The notes beneath the pieces are model-generated. The model searched no databases. It worked only from the letters and a program-made list of their open reading frames with translations, and had not been told where the DNA came from. Shown piece by piece: positions 10,701-18,784 of a DNA stretch of 64,000 nucleotides; the first letter of the stretch is position 1; each line of letters begins with the position of its first letter. The position numbers were made by a program, and so were the translations under genes. The stretch is taken from NCBI RefSeq assembly GCF_025362475.1, contig NZ_JANYGH010000023.1:62001-126000 (forward strand), in the 5' to 3' direction. This DNA comes from Mucilaginibacter sp. (GTDB lineage: Bacteria > Bacteroidota > Bacteroidia > Sphingobacteriales > Sphingobacteriaceae).

Positions 10701-11713
10701 CTTTTTTCAGGATACCCCAAACAGATAAGCAGCCGGGTAACGGAATCGGGCTTGCTTTGTGCAGGTCGCTTGCCGAACTACATAAGGGTAGTTTAAGGTT
10801 CGAAAATTCTCTGGTTGGTTTTAATACCTTCAAACTTTCTTTACCCCTGCATCAGCAAAATGTATTTATGCTCCGCAATGATGCGAAAGGAGAGGACAAA
10901 GCTAAAATAACTGAAAAGGCCGAAGCTGCTCCGTTAAAACCAGCGATACTTGTAGTGGAAGATAATCCTGAGATCAGTAATTTTTTAACAGAGGCCCTTA
11001 GCGCCGATTACACAGTAATTACCGCAGGTAATGGTAGCAGGGCACTGGATTGCTTAAAAGAAAAAACCGTTCAGCTTATTTTGAGCGATGTTATAATGCC
11101 CGTTATGGATGGATTTGAACTTTGCGAAAAAATAAAGACAAATCTCGATTTCAGCCATATCCCCATTATATTGCTTACTGCAAAAAACGCGCTGCAATCA
11201 AAAATTGAAGGCTTGGACTCTGGTGCTGACGCCTACATCGAAAAGCCATTTTCTCCAGACCACCTGCGAGCACAAATCGCCAACCTGCTAAAAAACAGGA
11301 GTAATATTAAGGCATACTTTGCAAGTTCGCCATTGGTAAATATTAAAAACATAGCTTACTCAAAAGCCGACGAAATATTTTTAGAGAAATTAAATACCAC
11401 GATACTACAGCACTTGGACAATTCAAAGTTGGATGTTGATCTGCTGGCTGATGTGATGAACATGAGCAGGCCCACCTTATATCGAAAGATAAAAGCCATA
11501 TCAAACTTAACACCTAACGAGCTCATTAACCTGGCGCGCCTAAAAAAGTCAGCGGAACTATTAGCCGCCGACGAGCACAAAATTTACGAAATATCTGCAA
11601 TTGCGGGCTTTAGCTCACCCTCCTATTTTAGCCATGCCTTTTTTAAGCAATTTGGGATGTCGCCATCTGATTATGCCAATCTGAAACGTACCGAAAAAAA
11701 GGGTACTGTTTAA
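7751..11713 (+). CDS. Hybrid two-component system regulator (periplasmic sensor, kinase, receiver, AraC)
   Basis: 1,320 residues. A signal peptide (to about 21) precedes repeated two-component-regulator propeller blades (motifs such as GNVWYV, NIWIGTEDAGLNKLD) to about 640. A Y_Y_Y domain follows (about 690-760), then one membrane helix (about 770-790), a HisKA domain with FFTHITHEIRTPLTL (phospho-acceptor His near 825), HATPase_c (GNGIGLALC near 1000), a receiver (LILSDVIMPVMDG, Asp near 1112) and an AraC-type DNA-binding domain (about 1230-1316). It senses periplasmic oligosaccharides and activates PUL genes. The ATP-lid box reads KNDGFLIP rather than DNGxGI, a variant I associate with this class. 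The start must be TTG: an in-frame TAA lies at 7745-7747 and there is no ATG between. It converges with the GntR gene, 14 bp apart. Confidence 0.95.
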   Translation: MKKYILFFIVLLWLTENVWSQPYYFKHYVTENGLSNNTVVCCIQDKKGFVWFGTQDGLNRFDGYTFKVYRNNPADPNSLGNNLVHTLYENTDGTIWVGTDNGIYQYNPQTESFSILPNASSGAILSLLKDNKGNVWYVSNQHLFEIVKNTSLLKSYTINNCKVTSVCVSPRGHIWLSSSTGNLYGYDEKGDTFTRHNVFNHSVPARSDWIVKIYSYNERYILIGTTNQGLKLFDTSTHTYQDILTYNNEHTDIFVRDMLHVNADECWVATESGIYIYNMATKSVTNLKKQYDDPYSLSDNSIYCLFKDREENIWAGTYFGGVNNYSSQYALFKKYFPKYNSNSLSGNVVRKICGDIYGNIWIGTEDAGLNKLDPQTGIFTHFKPNGDKSSLSYNNIHGLLPVDDKLWIGTFEHGLDIMDIKTGKIIRHYETIDKEHALERNFIICIYQTRSKTVYIGTGNGLYRYNKAKDDFTFIHGGHVQAILEDDLGVIWVGTRQAGLYFYNPETNQVKKFVDKNANQDNITINDIFEDSDKHLWFTTENGLYLLNNDRNSFKIYSTANGLPANVTLSIEEDQNKNLWISTSGGLVTMNLVTQKTTTYTKGNGLLSNQFNYDSGFKDIHGTIYFGGVRGLISFNPAAFNSKGFILPVYITGFQVNNRELKIKGANSSLEQSIINTRAISLNHDQSSFSIDFAALSFSAPEMSEYAYKMTGIDKDWTYLKTNRKVYFTNLNPGSYVFQVKAVNNKGIWNQWPTNLSITIKPPFWASDAAYAVYFILMCVIVYFIFRGYHKRHEERINRKFELFENEKEREIYHAKIEFFTHITHEIRTPLTLIKGPLENVIKKTESSSSTYNDLQSVDKNTNRLLDLTNQLLDFRKTESKGYNLNFVNISVSDLLENIFLTFKDLANQKAIIFKIELPPNIIYADVDAEALHKILANLFTNAIKYAAHQIMITLDIAGENFFIELKNDGFLIPAELKDKIFEPFFRIPQTDKQPGNGIGLALCRSLAELHKGSLRFENSLVGFNTFKLSLPLHQQNVFMLRNDAKGEDKAKITEKAEAAPLKPAILVVEDNPEISNFLTEALSADYTVITAGNGSRALDCLKEKTVQLILSDVIMPVMDGFELCEKIKTNLDFSHIPIILLTAKNALQSKIEGLDSGADAYIEKPFSPDHLRAQIANLLKNRSNIKAYFASSPLVNIKNIAYSKADEIFLEKLNTTILQHLDNSKLDVDLLADVMNMSRPTLYRKIKAISNLTPNELINLARLKKSAELLAADEHKIYEISAIAGFSSPSYFSHAFFKQFGMSPSDYANLKRTEKKGTV

Positions 11714-11727
11714 AAGAGAAACCATTA

Positions 11728-12774
11728 TCAGGCCGAATATCGTTTGATATAATTGAATGGAACTTCTACATGCTGGCTGGAATGATTTGTTATTAAATGT
11801 GCCGCCTTTTCGCCCATATACTTAAAATCGGTTGATATTGTTGAGATTCCATTAAGTATGATCTTTTTTATCGGCGTTTCATTATAAGATATTACGCCAA
11901 TATCTTTTCCAATTTCAAGCTTCAGTACCAGCGCCCGCTCAATAAGTTTAACTAGGTCATCTTCCATTAAATTGATGAAAACTTCGCCATAATTAATGGC
12001 TTCGGTATCTATGTCTTTTACTACATCAAACAAAAACGCGTGCTCCCGGCAAAACCTGATAAACCCCGTCAATATCTCTTTAGGGAAGTAACTATTTTGC
12101 GGAAATATGATTTTTAATGTATGGTAACGGCTTAACTCTACATGTGCTTTTTTCAGTGCCTCGTAAATATCTTTCTCAAAGTTTTCATACACAGCGGCAT
12201 AATTGCCCGTAATTCCGGGGATTTTTTTATCCAGCAAAACAAGTTTTTCTTTGGGGATAGTATTGATAATTTCGCAGGCATTTTCTTCCCCCTCCAAAAA
12301 ATGCGGCACTATTACATAATGCGAATAACTGGCATAACTTTTTTCCATAAAAAGTTTTTTAAACAGGCCGTAATCATTGTTGTATACATAAAAGTCTACC
12401 AGCGCGGTTTCACCAAGCGCGGCAATAAAGGCATCATAAATAATTTTTTTATGTGCGCTTAGCTTGTTGAAGAGTAAAAATATCTTGAGATTGTGCGAAA
12501 AATTCGGGTTGGCCACATAATATCCTTTGCCCGGATAAGATCCCACCACTCCTATTTTTTTCAGGTGTCTGTACGCCTTTTCGGCAGTATCGCGGGCAAC
12601 CTCCAATCGGAAGCTAACATCGTTAATAGATGGCAACAATTCATCCTTATTAATATCGCCAGACCTGATGGCCTTTACTATTGAATTGGCCAACTGAAGA
12701 TATATTGGCGTACCCGAGTATTCATCTAATTTAATGTGATCAAAAAATGGCGGCGACTTAAAATAAGTGATCAT
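11728..12774 (-). CDS. GntR-family transcription regulator with LacI-like sugar-binding domain
   Basis: 348 residues without a signal peptide. The N-terminal winged helix-turn-helix (about 10-75) has PIYLQLANSIVKAIRSGDI, then LPSINDVSFRLEVARDTAEK and the turn GVVGSYPGKGYYV, all standard GntR features. The rest resembles a periplasmic-binding-protein-like effector domain, as in LacI-type regulators, ending with ISTDFKYMGEKAAHLI. Bacteroidota use this architecture for monosaccharide-responsive control of catabolic genes. It is expected to bind a sugar or sugar phosphate released by the locus enzymes; rhamnose is a guess from the neighbouring rhamnosidases. Its target sites are unknown. The 264 bp upstream contain the GH78 terminator and a short palindrome AAGCGCTT at 12872-12879. 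Confidence 0.85.
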   Translation of the reverse strand: MITYFKSPPFFDHIKLDEYSGTPIYLQLANSIVKAIRSGDINKDELLPSINDVSFRLEVARDTAEKAYRHLKKIGVVGSYPGKGYYVANPNFSHNLKIFLLFNKLSAHKKIIYDAFIAALGETALVDFYVYNNDYGLFKKLFMEKSYASYSHYVIVPHFLEGEENACEIINTIPKEKLVLLDKKIPGITGNYAAVYENFEKDIYEALKKAHVELSRYHTLKIIFPQNSYFPKEILTGFIRFCREHAFLFDVVKDIDTEAINYGEVFINLMEDDLVKLIERALVLKLEIGKDIGVISYNETPIKKIILNGISTISTDFKYMGEKAAHLITNHSSQHVEVPFNYIKRYSA

Positions 12775-12987
12775 ATTTTCCTTTATCCTTTAAAACGAGT
12801 GGCATACAGATAAAACAGCCCCTTAAATTAACGGGGATAACCTGCTTTAATAATTGGTAATTAATTGGCTAAAGCGCTTGGGCTTTTATATTGTAAAGGA
12901 AATTATTCGTGCTGTTTTTTTGTTGATTTACCGTCTCAACATCTATCAAATTTGTATCAAATTATGCTTACAATAGCTATAAACAGG

Positions 12988-13027
12988 CAAAGCCGCGCCA
13001 ATTTACAGGACGCAGCTTTGTTTTTTT
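12988..13027 (-). terminator. Terminator-like hairpin after the GH78 gene
   Basis: Arms CAAAGCCGCG (12988-12997) and CGCAGCTTTG (13011-13020) pair with one mismatch around a 13-nt loop, immediately after the GH78 stop. The stronger T run (seven T) is on the plus strand; on the minus strand the following bases are only moderately T-rich. It probably ends the GH71/99-GH78 unit. Confidence 0.55.
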
Positions 13028-13038
13028 ATACCTGGTTA

Positions 13039-14802
13039 TCACTTAATAATTTTTACCTCTCGCGGCGCTTTTACACTTGTAGTTATTTTGCCATTGGGTT
13101 GCCTAACATGTTTAATCTTTACAATTCCGTAAGGGGTAGGGAATGTTCCTTCGGCGAATTTGAGATCGCCTAAATGGGGTTCAATTTTAAGCACTTTGCA
13201 CCCGGGTACTACAACATTAACGCCAAGCACATGTTGGGTTAACCACGGTGTAGGGCCAGATGCCCAGCCATGAGCCAAACTATGCCTGAAACCCTTATAG
13301 CAGTATGCGCCATAATCGCCGTGAATATCTTTTTTGCCGGCAGGCACTAGCTCATCAATACGGGATGCGTCGGGCAGCCAGTCTATATTAAAGTCTTCCC
13401 AAAATGTGGTTGCCCCTAAGCCAAGCATCGGGCCCCAATAGCTTCTGATAGCATCGATGGCACCTTGGTAATCGCCAGCCTTTGCTTTGGCCTGCAGCAT
13501 ATAATAACCGAAAAAGGTAGAATAGTTACGCACACCACCCACGGATAAAGCTTCATTTGCCGCAGCCGGAGAAATTAAACCAGACAAGCTAAGCAAGGCA
13601 ACAGCCTGTTTGGAGCCATTAGCATCGGGTACATTTTTCTTTAGTTTTAAAACAGCATCATCGCATTTTTTTGCGGTTGCAGGGTCGTTAAGTACTTTGC
13701 ATAATTCCGATCCGGCATTTAGTGTCATAACCAACATTGCCTGTAAGCCGGCATGGATGCCTTTTATATTGTCACTCGATGGCCAGTCCAAAAAACGACC
13801 TCCACTATTTAACGCTTCGCTGTTGTTACTGTCAATCTGTAACGAATATTGGTTTAGCAACTTAATGAGATAGCTTCTTTGTTGTTTCAAATAGGCCAGG
13901 TTGCCGGTATGCATATACCAATCGTGCTGAATAAGTATCCACCACATAGAGTACGAAACCATCCCATTCATATACTCCGGCAACGGGGTGATATCGCGTG
14001 CCAAATCAAGGCTTTTAGGAACCACATCATTGTTGCCGAAAACGGCCGCAATAGTTGATGTTTCGGGGTGCATATCCCCTACCCAAACCAGCCGGTCGCG
14101 TTTAATGCCGTCCCATAAATAATCCTGCATGTTCAGGTGTACGGTATACGCGCCAGTAATCCATATCTTGTTTAATAACGTATCACTACAATTAAACGAA
14201 CCCAGGTATGGGATATCCCTGAATGTAAAAATGGCGTTTACCTCTTTAAGTTTTAACTCGACATTATCGTCAACAAGGTCAATCCTCACAAAACGAAAAC
14301 CCGTGTTGCCTACCTCTAATTTGCCCAGCCATGGTAACGAGATGGTAAAATCGCGCATGGCATGGTCATTAGTGGCATCTTTGGCCACATCCATTACATC
14401 TGACATTGCCTCGGCAGCAGATTCGCCAAAACGCAGCCGCACCCTAACAGGCTTCCCTCCTCTTGATTGATCGGTAATGAGCTGTAAACCGCCGTGAAGT
14501 TCTTTGCCAAAATCAAACAAAATGCCTGGTTTACCTTTTTCATTGCTGGTAAGCACACAAAGATTTTTGCCCGAAAGATCGGCCTGTCCGATACCAGGGT
14601 TCAGCAATTTTTCTGGATTAAGGATATTGGTTGTCGCATTACCAGACTGCCACAATATTTTTACCGGCGGCAGGTAACGGCGCACGGTAGCTTCGCCCCT
14701 GGCCTGGCTTTTTCTTGCTTGTGAAAAAACCGGGGGCAGCTGCGCTTTAACAGTTAAAGAAAAGGCAATTAACAGAATTAAACAGATCAGGTAATTTTTC
14801 AT
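13039..14802 (-). CDS. GH78-like alpha-L-rhamnosidase
   Basis: 587 residues with a signal peptide (LICLILLIAFSLTVKAQ). A beta-sandwich region with FDFGKELHGGLQL (about 95-110) precedes an (alpha/alpha)6 domain containing DGIKRDRLVWVGDMHPETS (about 225-245), the Bac_rhamnosid signature that includes the acidic active-site region. Further aromatic segments such as MVSYSMWWILIQHDWY line the presumed sugar site, and the end has a small beta domain (TPWLTQHVLGV, KIEPHLGDLKFAEG). It should remove terminal alpha-L-rhamnose in the periplasm. It is shorter than typical GH78 enzymes (900 or more residues) because extra N-terminal sandwich domains are absent. It follows the GH71/99-like gene by 51 bp and is probably co-transcribed from promoter copy 2. 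Confidence 0.85.
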   Translation of the reverse strand: MKNYLICLILLIAFSLTVKAQLPPVFSQARKSQARGEATVRRYLPPVKILWQSGNATTNILNPEKLLNPGIGQADLSGKNLCVLTSNEKGKPGILFDFGKELHGGLQLITDQSRGGKPVRVRLRFGESAAEAMSDVMDVAKDATNDHAMRDFTISLPWLGKLEVGNTGFRFVRIDLVDDNVELKLKEVNAIFTFRDIPYLGSFNCSDTLLNKIWITGAYTVHLNMQDYLWDGIKRDRLVWVGDMHPETSTIAAVFGNNDVVPKSLDLARDITPLPEYMNGMVSYSMWWILIQHDWYMHTGNLAYLKQQRSYLIKLLNQYSLQIDSNNSEALNSGGRFLDWPSSDNIKGIHAGLQAMLVMTLNAGSELCKVLNDPATAKKCDDAVLKLKKNVPDANGSKQAVALLSLSGLISPAAANEALSVGGVRNYSTFFGYYMLQAKAKAGDYQGAIDAIRSYWGPMLGLGATTFWEDFNIDWLPDASRIDELVPAGKKDIHGDYGAYCYKGFRHSLAHGWASGPTPWLTQHVLGVNVVVPGCKVLKIEPHLGDLKFAEGTFPTPYGIVKIKHVRQPNGKITTSVKAPREVKIIK

Positions 14803-14853
14803 TGCTGGTTTATGTTGTTATAATAATTCGCACTCTTGGTTATGCCGGTAAAA

Positions 14854-16668
14854 CTATTTATTGGTTGTATAATGATAATCAAACCGGCGTAACGGGGCCG
14901 AATCGCCATTGACAAAAAACTCATTGATATCGTTGAGACGTTGAATGTTATCGATCCAATGAAAGTTAAAAGACAAATTATTTTTTGTTTGATGAATTAA
15001 CGATAACGGCATTTTTAGCATGATTTGGCTACCAATTACCTCATAGTCAATTAAGGCTATTGTTTGCCACTTGCCCTTAACCCACTTTTTTAATGTAGTT
15101 TTATTATTGCTTTTCACATCGGCATTAATCAAATAATCATAACCTTCCCAACCTGTTTTTTTGTTTTGATCAGCGTTAATAAACAATAGCATCCAATTGG
15201 CACCCGTGTGCGGAGTTATGGTCGAATCTGTTTTTGCATAAAAATACAGACATTTGCTATCGCGCGCCGTGCGCGATTCTATAATGTGGTTACGGCCGGT
15301 GTTGTTGTTATAATGCAAACCTGGCAGCACACCGGCGAAATTGCGCTGGCCGCCATTAACCAGGGTATTTGTATAAATAGGCATAACTCCCTTCCAGTCC
15401 GAAAAATCGCCCTTCAGGTTGATACTGATAGGTACCGATGCAGGTTGTGGCGGCATCATACCTTTGTATTTACGCATACGCGCCACAAACTGGTAATAGA
15501 AATTATCGGTATAGCCGTTTTTTATGGGCTCCAAATCGCGGTTAAACTCCCGGTTAAATTCATCAACAAAATACAGGTCGCCTTCCTTCATTTTTTTATC
15601 CTCAAAGGCAAATCCTTTGGTTGCTGCCAGCTCCTTACTGGTGGGCCATGCGCCGGCTTTAAATTCATTCCAGCCGGTAACTAATAAAATAGGTGCATGA
15701 ACAGAATCGGCCCGGTTCCATTGTTCATTTAAAAATATACCTGTGCCTGTTTCTTTAGATAACCAATATTTATCTACTGTGGCAACATAGTGTAAACCAT
15801 CGCTTGATCCGTTTGTACGATAATTCCACAGCGGCGCACCCATGGATTTGGATACCACATATTGCTCGGCCCTGCCCAATGAATCTAACGCTACACGCTG
15901 CGGATGGGTATCCATAAAACGCCATTTGCCTCCCGCCCCCCTATCATCATCAAACAAAGCCCAGGTTGGCCTCCATGTATAGTAATTTAGCAACTCTGCT
16001 AATTGTGTTTTATCTTTAATATCATCGACTTTAACTTTGGGCGACATGATGAGCGGTTTACCGTTCCAATAAAACCATACATCGTCATAGTTTCCTGGCT
16101 TATAAAAGTTATTATAAAGCAACTGAACTTTCCAGCCATATTCGGAATTAAGAAAGGGTACCACATAAGGCGCCTTTACCCCTCGCTTACGCAGGTTTTG
16201 TATGGTTGCAAGTAAGGTTTTTATTTCGGGCTCGTACACTTCGCCATTGGTAAGATCTAAAAAAATAAAATCGACACCGGCAGCGGCCATTAAAGCCAGG
16301 TGCCTTTTAATTACCCAAGGATCGGCCGACCGGTAATAACCAAATTCAGACTCATCCCAATAGTAATCCTCGGGCCGCCAATCAGTTTTCAGCGGATTTA
16401 AAGCAAGTATTTTTGTAACATTTACAGAATCTGTATTGGTTGCAGTGCTGCGCAGGTCGCCATGCCAAAGCCAGTAAAATACGCCTACATAGGTATTAGG
16501 TTTAGGGGCACCTGTTTCTTTATAGGTGGGTAAATTCCGGCCCAGTGCATCGGTTGCTACCCAGTTGGAATTTTGGATATTTATTTGTGGCGTATTTTGG
16601 CAAATGGCCTGTTGGCTTAACAGCAAACCTAAAATAAGCGCACTGTAAAAAGATTTTATATAGAACAT
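14854..16668 (-). CDS. GH71/GH99-like hydrolase with C-terminal CBM9-like domain
   Basis: 604 residues with a signal peptide (LILGLLLSQQAICQ). A TIM-barrel domain begins with NTYVGVFYWLWHGDLRS and continues with DPWVIKRHLALMAAAGVDFIFLDLTNGE (about 115-145) and APYVVPFLNSEYGW. This pattern is typical of the GH71/99-like family often found in Bacteroidota PULs. From about residue 415 a CBM9-like beta-sandwich follows (LKGDFSDWKGV, then NWMLLFINADQNKKTGWEGYDYLIN). The linkage cut is not known to me. A decayed copy of its C-terminus lies at 1790-2047. The operator/promoter copy 2 is 26-70 bp upstream, so it heads a two-gene unit with GH78. Confidence 0.75.
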   Translation of the reverse strand: MFYIKSFYSALILGLLLSQQAICQNTPQINIQNSNWVATDALGRNLPTYKETGAPKPNTYVGVFYWLWHGDLRSTATNTDSVNVTKILALNPLKTDWRPEDYYWDESEFGYYRSADPWVIKRHLALMAAAGVDFIFLDLTNGEVYEPEIKTLLATIQNLRKRGVKAPYVVPFLNSEYGWKVQLLYNNFYKPGNYDDVWFYWNGKPLIMSPKVKVDDIKDKTQLAELLNYYTWRPTWALFDDDRGAGGKWRFMDTHPQRVALDSLGRAEQYVVSKSMGAPLWNYRTNGSSDGLHYVATVDKYWLSKETGTGIFLNEQWNRADSVHAPILLVTGWNEFKAGAWPTSKELAATKGFAFEDKKMKEGDLYFVDEFNREFNRDLEPIKNGYTDNFYYQFVARMRKYKGMMPPQPASVPISINLKGDFSDWKGVMPIYTNTLVNGGQRNFAGVLPGLHYNNNTGRNHIIESRTARDSKCLYFYAKTDSTITPHTGANWMLLFINADQNKKTGWEGYDYLINADVKSNNKTTLKKWVKGKWQTIALIDYEVIGSQIMLKMPLSLIHQTKNNLSFNFHWIDNIQRLNDINEFFVNGDSAPLRRFDYHYTTNK

Positions 16669-16693
16669 AGAGTTTTGCTATTTATAATTTCTG

Positions 16694-16738
16694 CTATTTT
16701 AATCCATACAGGGCAGGTTGGCAACCTGCTCTGTATGC
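16694..16738 (-). promoter_or_regulatory. Locus operator/promoter, copy 2 (inverted-pair form)
   Basis: On the minus strand GCATACAGAGCAGGTTGC (16738-16721) is a variant of the locus operator with one base missing. TTG (16724-16722) is followed after exactly 20 nt by TAAAATAG (16701-16694), a poor -7 box. The spacer itself contains the inverted sequence (plus strand CATACAGGGCAGGTTG, 16705-16720), making a 16-bp inverted repeat with one mismatch. This arrangement could bind a dimer or fold as RNA. It lies 26 bp before the GH71/99-like start codon. Confidence 0.65.
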
Positions 16739-16748
16739 ACGCTGCAAC

Positions 16749-17004
16749 TTAGTTATTCCTTATAAATTTAAACCAGTCTACTTTTAAAAGGTCGTCGCCT
16801 TCGCCGGTGAAGGATAGCCAAACAGCATGGACACCTTTGGCTGCGTTAACCTTAGCGGTAAAAGCTGCCAGGTTTTGCCATCTCCGTTACCAGGCACATA
16901 AATAGTTACCATGTCACCGGCCCATGATTCGTCAAGCTTTATTTCAACAAGAGATGGTTTGGTCCCAGGTGCAGTATTCATGGTTATATGCCCAACCAAA
17001 AGAG
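16749..17004 (-). pseudogene. Frameshifted CBM6-like domain remnant
   Basis: Reading from the SusD2 side, one frame gives KPSLVEIKLDESWAGDMVTI and VPGNGDGKTWQ; the adjacent frame then gives NLAAFTAKVNAAKGVHAVWL, FTGEGDDLLKVDWFKF and a TAA at 16749-16751. Put together this is the second half of a carbohydrate-binding module family 6 domain, whose usual end is GxHDLYLVFKG...NLDWFxF. The two halves are in different frames, so it is broken. An ATG-initiated frame reaching 17020 is artificial because its first codons lie inside the SusD2 terminator. The N-terminal half of the module and any attached enzyme are missing. Confidence 0.75.
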
Positions 17005-17040
17005 AAAAGCAGATCAGCATTATAAACTGATCTGCTTTTT
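17005..17040 (-). terminator. Bidirectional terminator after SusD2
   Basis: A perfect 13-bp inverted repeat AAAAGCAGATCAG (17005-17017) / CTGATCTGCTTTT (17027-17039) with a 9-nt loop, T-rich on both strands, begins 6 bp past the SusD2 stop codon. It separates the SusC2-SusD2 unit from the hydrolase unit. Confidence 0.9.
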
Positions 17041-17045
17041 ATTAT

Positions 17046-18767
17046 CTACCAGCCCGGGTTTTGAACAAACTTAGGCAGTATTGATATCTCGCTTAATGGA
17101 ATAGGCCAGATTAAAAACTTGGTATCGTATGATTTCCGCCTGTCAACAACTACCCTGGTGTTGGTTAAGGTGGTCCCATTTTTAACCCATTTCATCCCGG
17201 TAGTCAAACGGTCGGTTTTATCAAGGATCTTCCAGCGGCGCACATCCCAAAAACGTTGCTCCTCAAATGACAGTTCAACGCGCCGTTCATTACGTATCCT
17301 TTGCCTCAATTCATCCTGGCTTAGGCCTGCCAATGCCGGCATATTTACGCGGGCACGTATTTTATTTACCGCCGTAAAAGCTACGTTGGTTGCGCCGTTA
17401 GCTTCATTTTCTGCTTCGGCAAGATTAAGGTAAAGTTCGGCCATCCTGAATTTGCGATACCTGGCGCCGCTTCCCTGCCCGTCCTGCAAATCGCCGTTAA
17501 CAAATTTATGCAGATAGTAACCATTATGGGTAAAGTGCCTGTCACTCGCCAAAAATCCGTCGGCGCCACCTACATATGATTGTAAGGTATACGAACCGCC
17601 GTTTATGTTTCCATAAAAGCCGCCGTTATAAAATACGGTAGCATAAAACCGTGGATCGCGGTTTAAGTACGGTTTACTATCATCATAGCCCGACGTTGGA
17701 TCAACAACAGGCTGCAAATGATCATTATCGGCATAGCCGGTAATTGGCACTTTGCCATTGGCCATTTCATAAGAGTCGACTAATTCCTGCGTTGGTGAAA
17801 CTCCTGCCTTATAGGCATGTACAGACGGACATCCATTTAAAAACTCCCATTGCGATATATTGGTATTCTGTTTCATCTCCAATATAGTCTCGTTATCAAC
17901 AGGGTTAACGCCAATATCGGGCGTAGTAATAAAATAAGCGCCGTAATCCGGAAACAGCCCATAGTTGCTGCTTGTTGTTAATGCTGTTATAGCCTCTTGT
18001 GCGGCTGCGGCCGCAGCCTGCCATTTGGCTTTATCGTTGGTTGGGTTCCATAACGCGCTGGCATTAAATAACAATGCTTCTGATTTTATAGCGTAGGCAA
18101 CAGCTTTGGTAAAGCGGCCCCTATCGTCATTATTGGTCGTAATACGGTAAGGCAGTTTTGATTCTGCTATAGCATCGTCGCAATCTTTAACAATAAATTG
18201 AATATCGTCGTTATAGACGGGCCTTGATAGGGCTTTAAAATCGGTGGTAAGCTCAAAAGGCTTATCAACAACAGGCATCGAGCCGTACCTCAATATCAGG
18301 TCCCAATAATAAAACGCGCGGATCACCTTGGCTTCGGCTTTCCAGCGGGCTTTATCTGAGCTGTTTGTTACCGAAGCGTTATCGATATTTTGTAAAAACA
18401 CATTGCACTTGCGAATGCCAGACCATGCGTTGCCGTAATAGTTGCCATCCCACCCTCCGGCATCAAGCGGGTTGTTAGTTGGTGTTAAGCCACCCTGGTA
18501 CCAGTGGGTGCTGGCCAAACCTTCAGTAGGGTCGTCATTATCATGTCCCTCATCGGTAAAACTGGCCAACATGGTATGAAAGCTGTAATGGCCGCCATAT
18601 TGCTGCAAATAGCCGTAGCAGGAGTTTAGGTATGCCGCGGTTTCATTATTATCCTTAAAAACGTCTGCAAGCTCTATCCTGCCATTGGGGGTAATATCCA
18701 GCGGATCTTTTTTGCAACCTCCGCCAACTACCAGGATAAAAGATAGTAGAATTATAATTTTTTTCAT
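17046..18767 (-). CDS. SusD/RagB-like glycan-binding lipoprotein (SusD2)
   Basis: 573 residues with a lipoprotein signal (LSFILVVGGGC, then KKD). The SusD N-terminal helices include ARWKAEAKVIRAFYYWDLILRYG (about 130-152). The C-terminal domain has YRKFRMAELYLNLAEAENEANG and RRVELSFEEQRFWDVRRWKILD (about 505-525), the most conserved family block, and ends PGW. It is the surface glycan-binding partner of SusC2, which it follows by 17 bp. SusD1 and SusD2 differ much more from each other than their SusC partners do at the N-terminus, suggesting different ligands. Confidence 0.95.
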   Translation of the reverse strand: MKKIIILLSFILVVGGGCKKDPLDITPNGRIELADVFKDNNETAAYLNSCYGYLQQYGGHYSFHTMLASFTDEGHDNDDPTEGLASTHWYQGGLTPTNNPLDAGGWDGNYYGNAWSGIRKCNVFLQNIDNASVTNSSDKARWKAEAKVIRAFYYWDLILRYGSMPVVDKPFELTTDFKALSRPVYNDDIQFIVKDCDDAIAESKLPYRITTNNDDRGRFTKAVAYAIKSEALLFNASALWNPTNDKAKWQAAAAAAQEAITALTTSSNYGLFPDYGAYFITTPDIGVNPVDNETILEMKQNTNISQWEFLNGCPSVHAYKAGVSPTQELVDSYEMANGKVPITGYADNDHLQPVVDPTSGYDDSKPYLNRDPRFYATVFYNGGFYGNINGGSYTLQSYVGGADGFLASDRHFTHNGYYLHKFVNGDLQDGQGSGARYRKFRMAELYLNLAEAENEANGATNVAFTAVNKIRARVNMPALAGLSQDELRQRIRNERRVELSFEEQRFWDVRRWKILDKTDRLTTGMKWVKNGTTLTNTRVVVDRRKSYDTKFLIWPIPLSEISILPKFVQNPGW

Positions 18768-18784
18768 CGTAATAGTTTTAAATA

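Noticed and set aside
14829..14845. A sixth operator copy before GH78
   Set aside because: The minus strand reads GCATAACCAAGAGTGCG, but there is no TTG and no -7 box at the right distance, and the gap between genes is only 51 bp.
16705..16737. Simple terminator hairpin
   Set aside because: It is followed by no T run and coincides with the operator, TTG and 20-nt spacer found at four other promoters.
16784..17020. A 78-residue gene after SusD2
   Set aside because: Its start lies inside the SusD2 terminator and its last third is out of frame with the CBM6 similarity.
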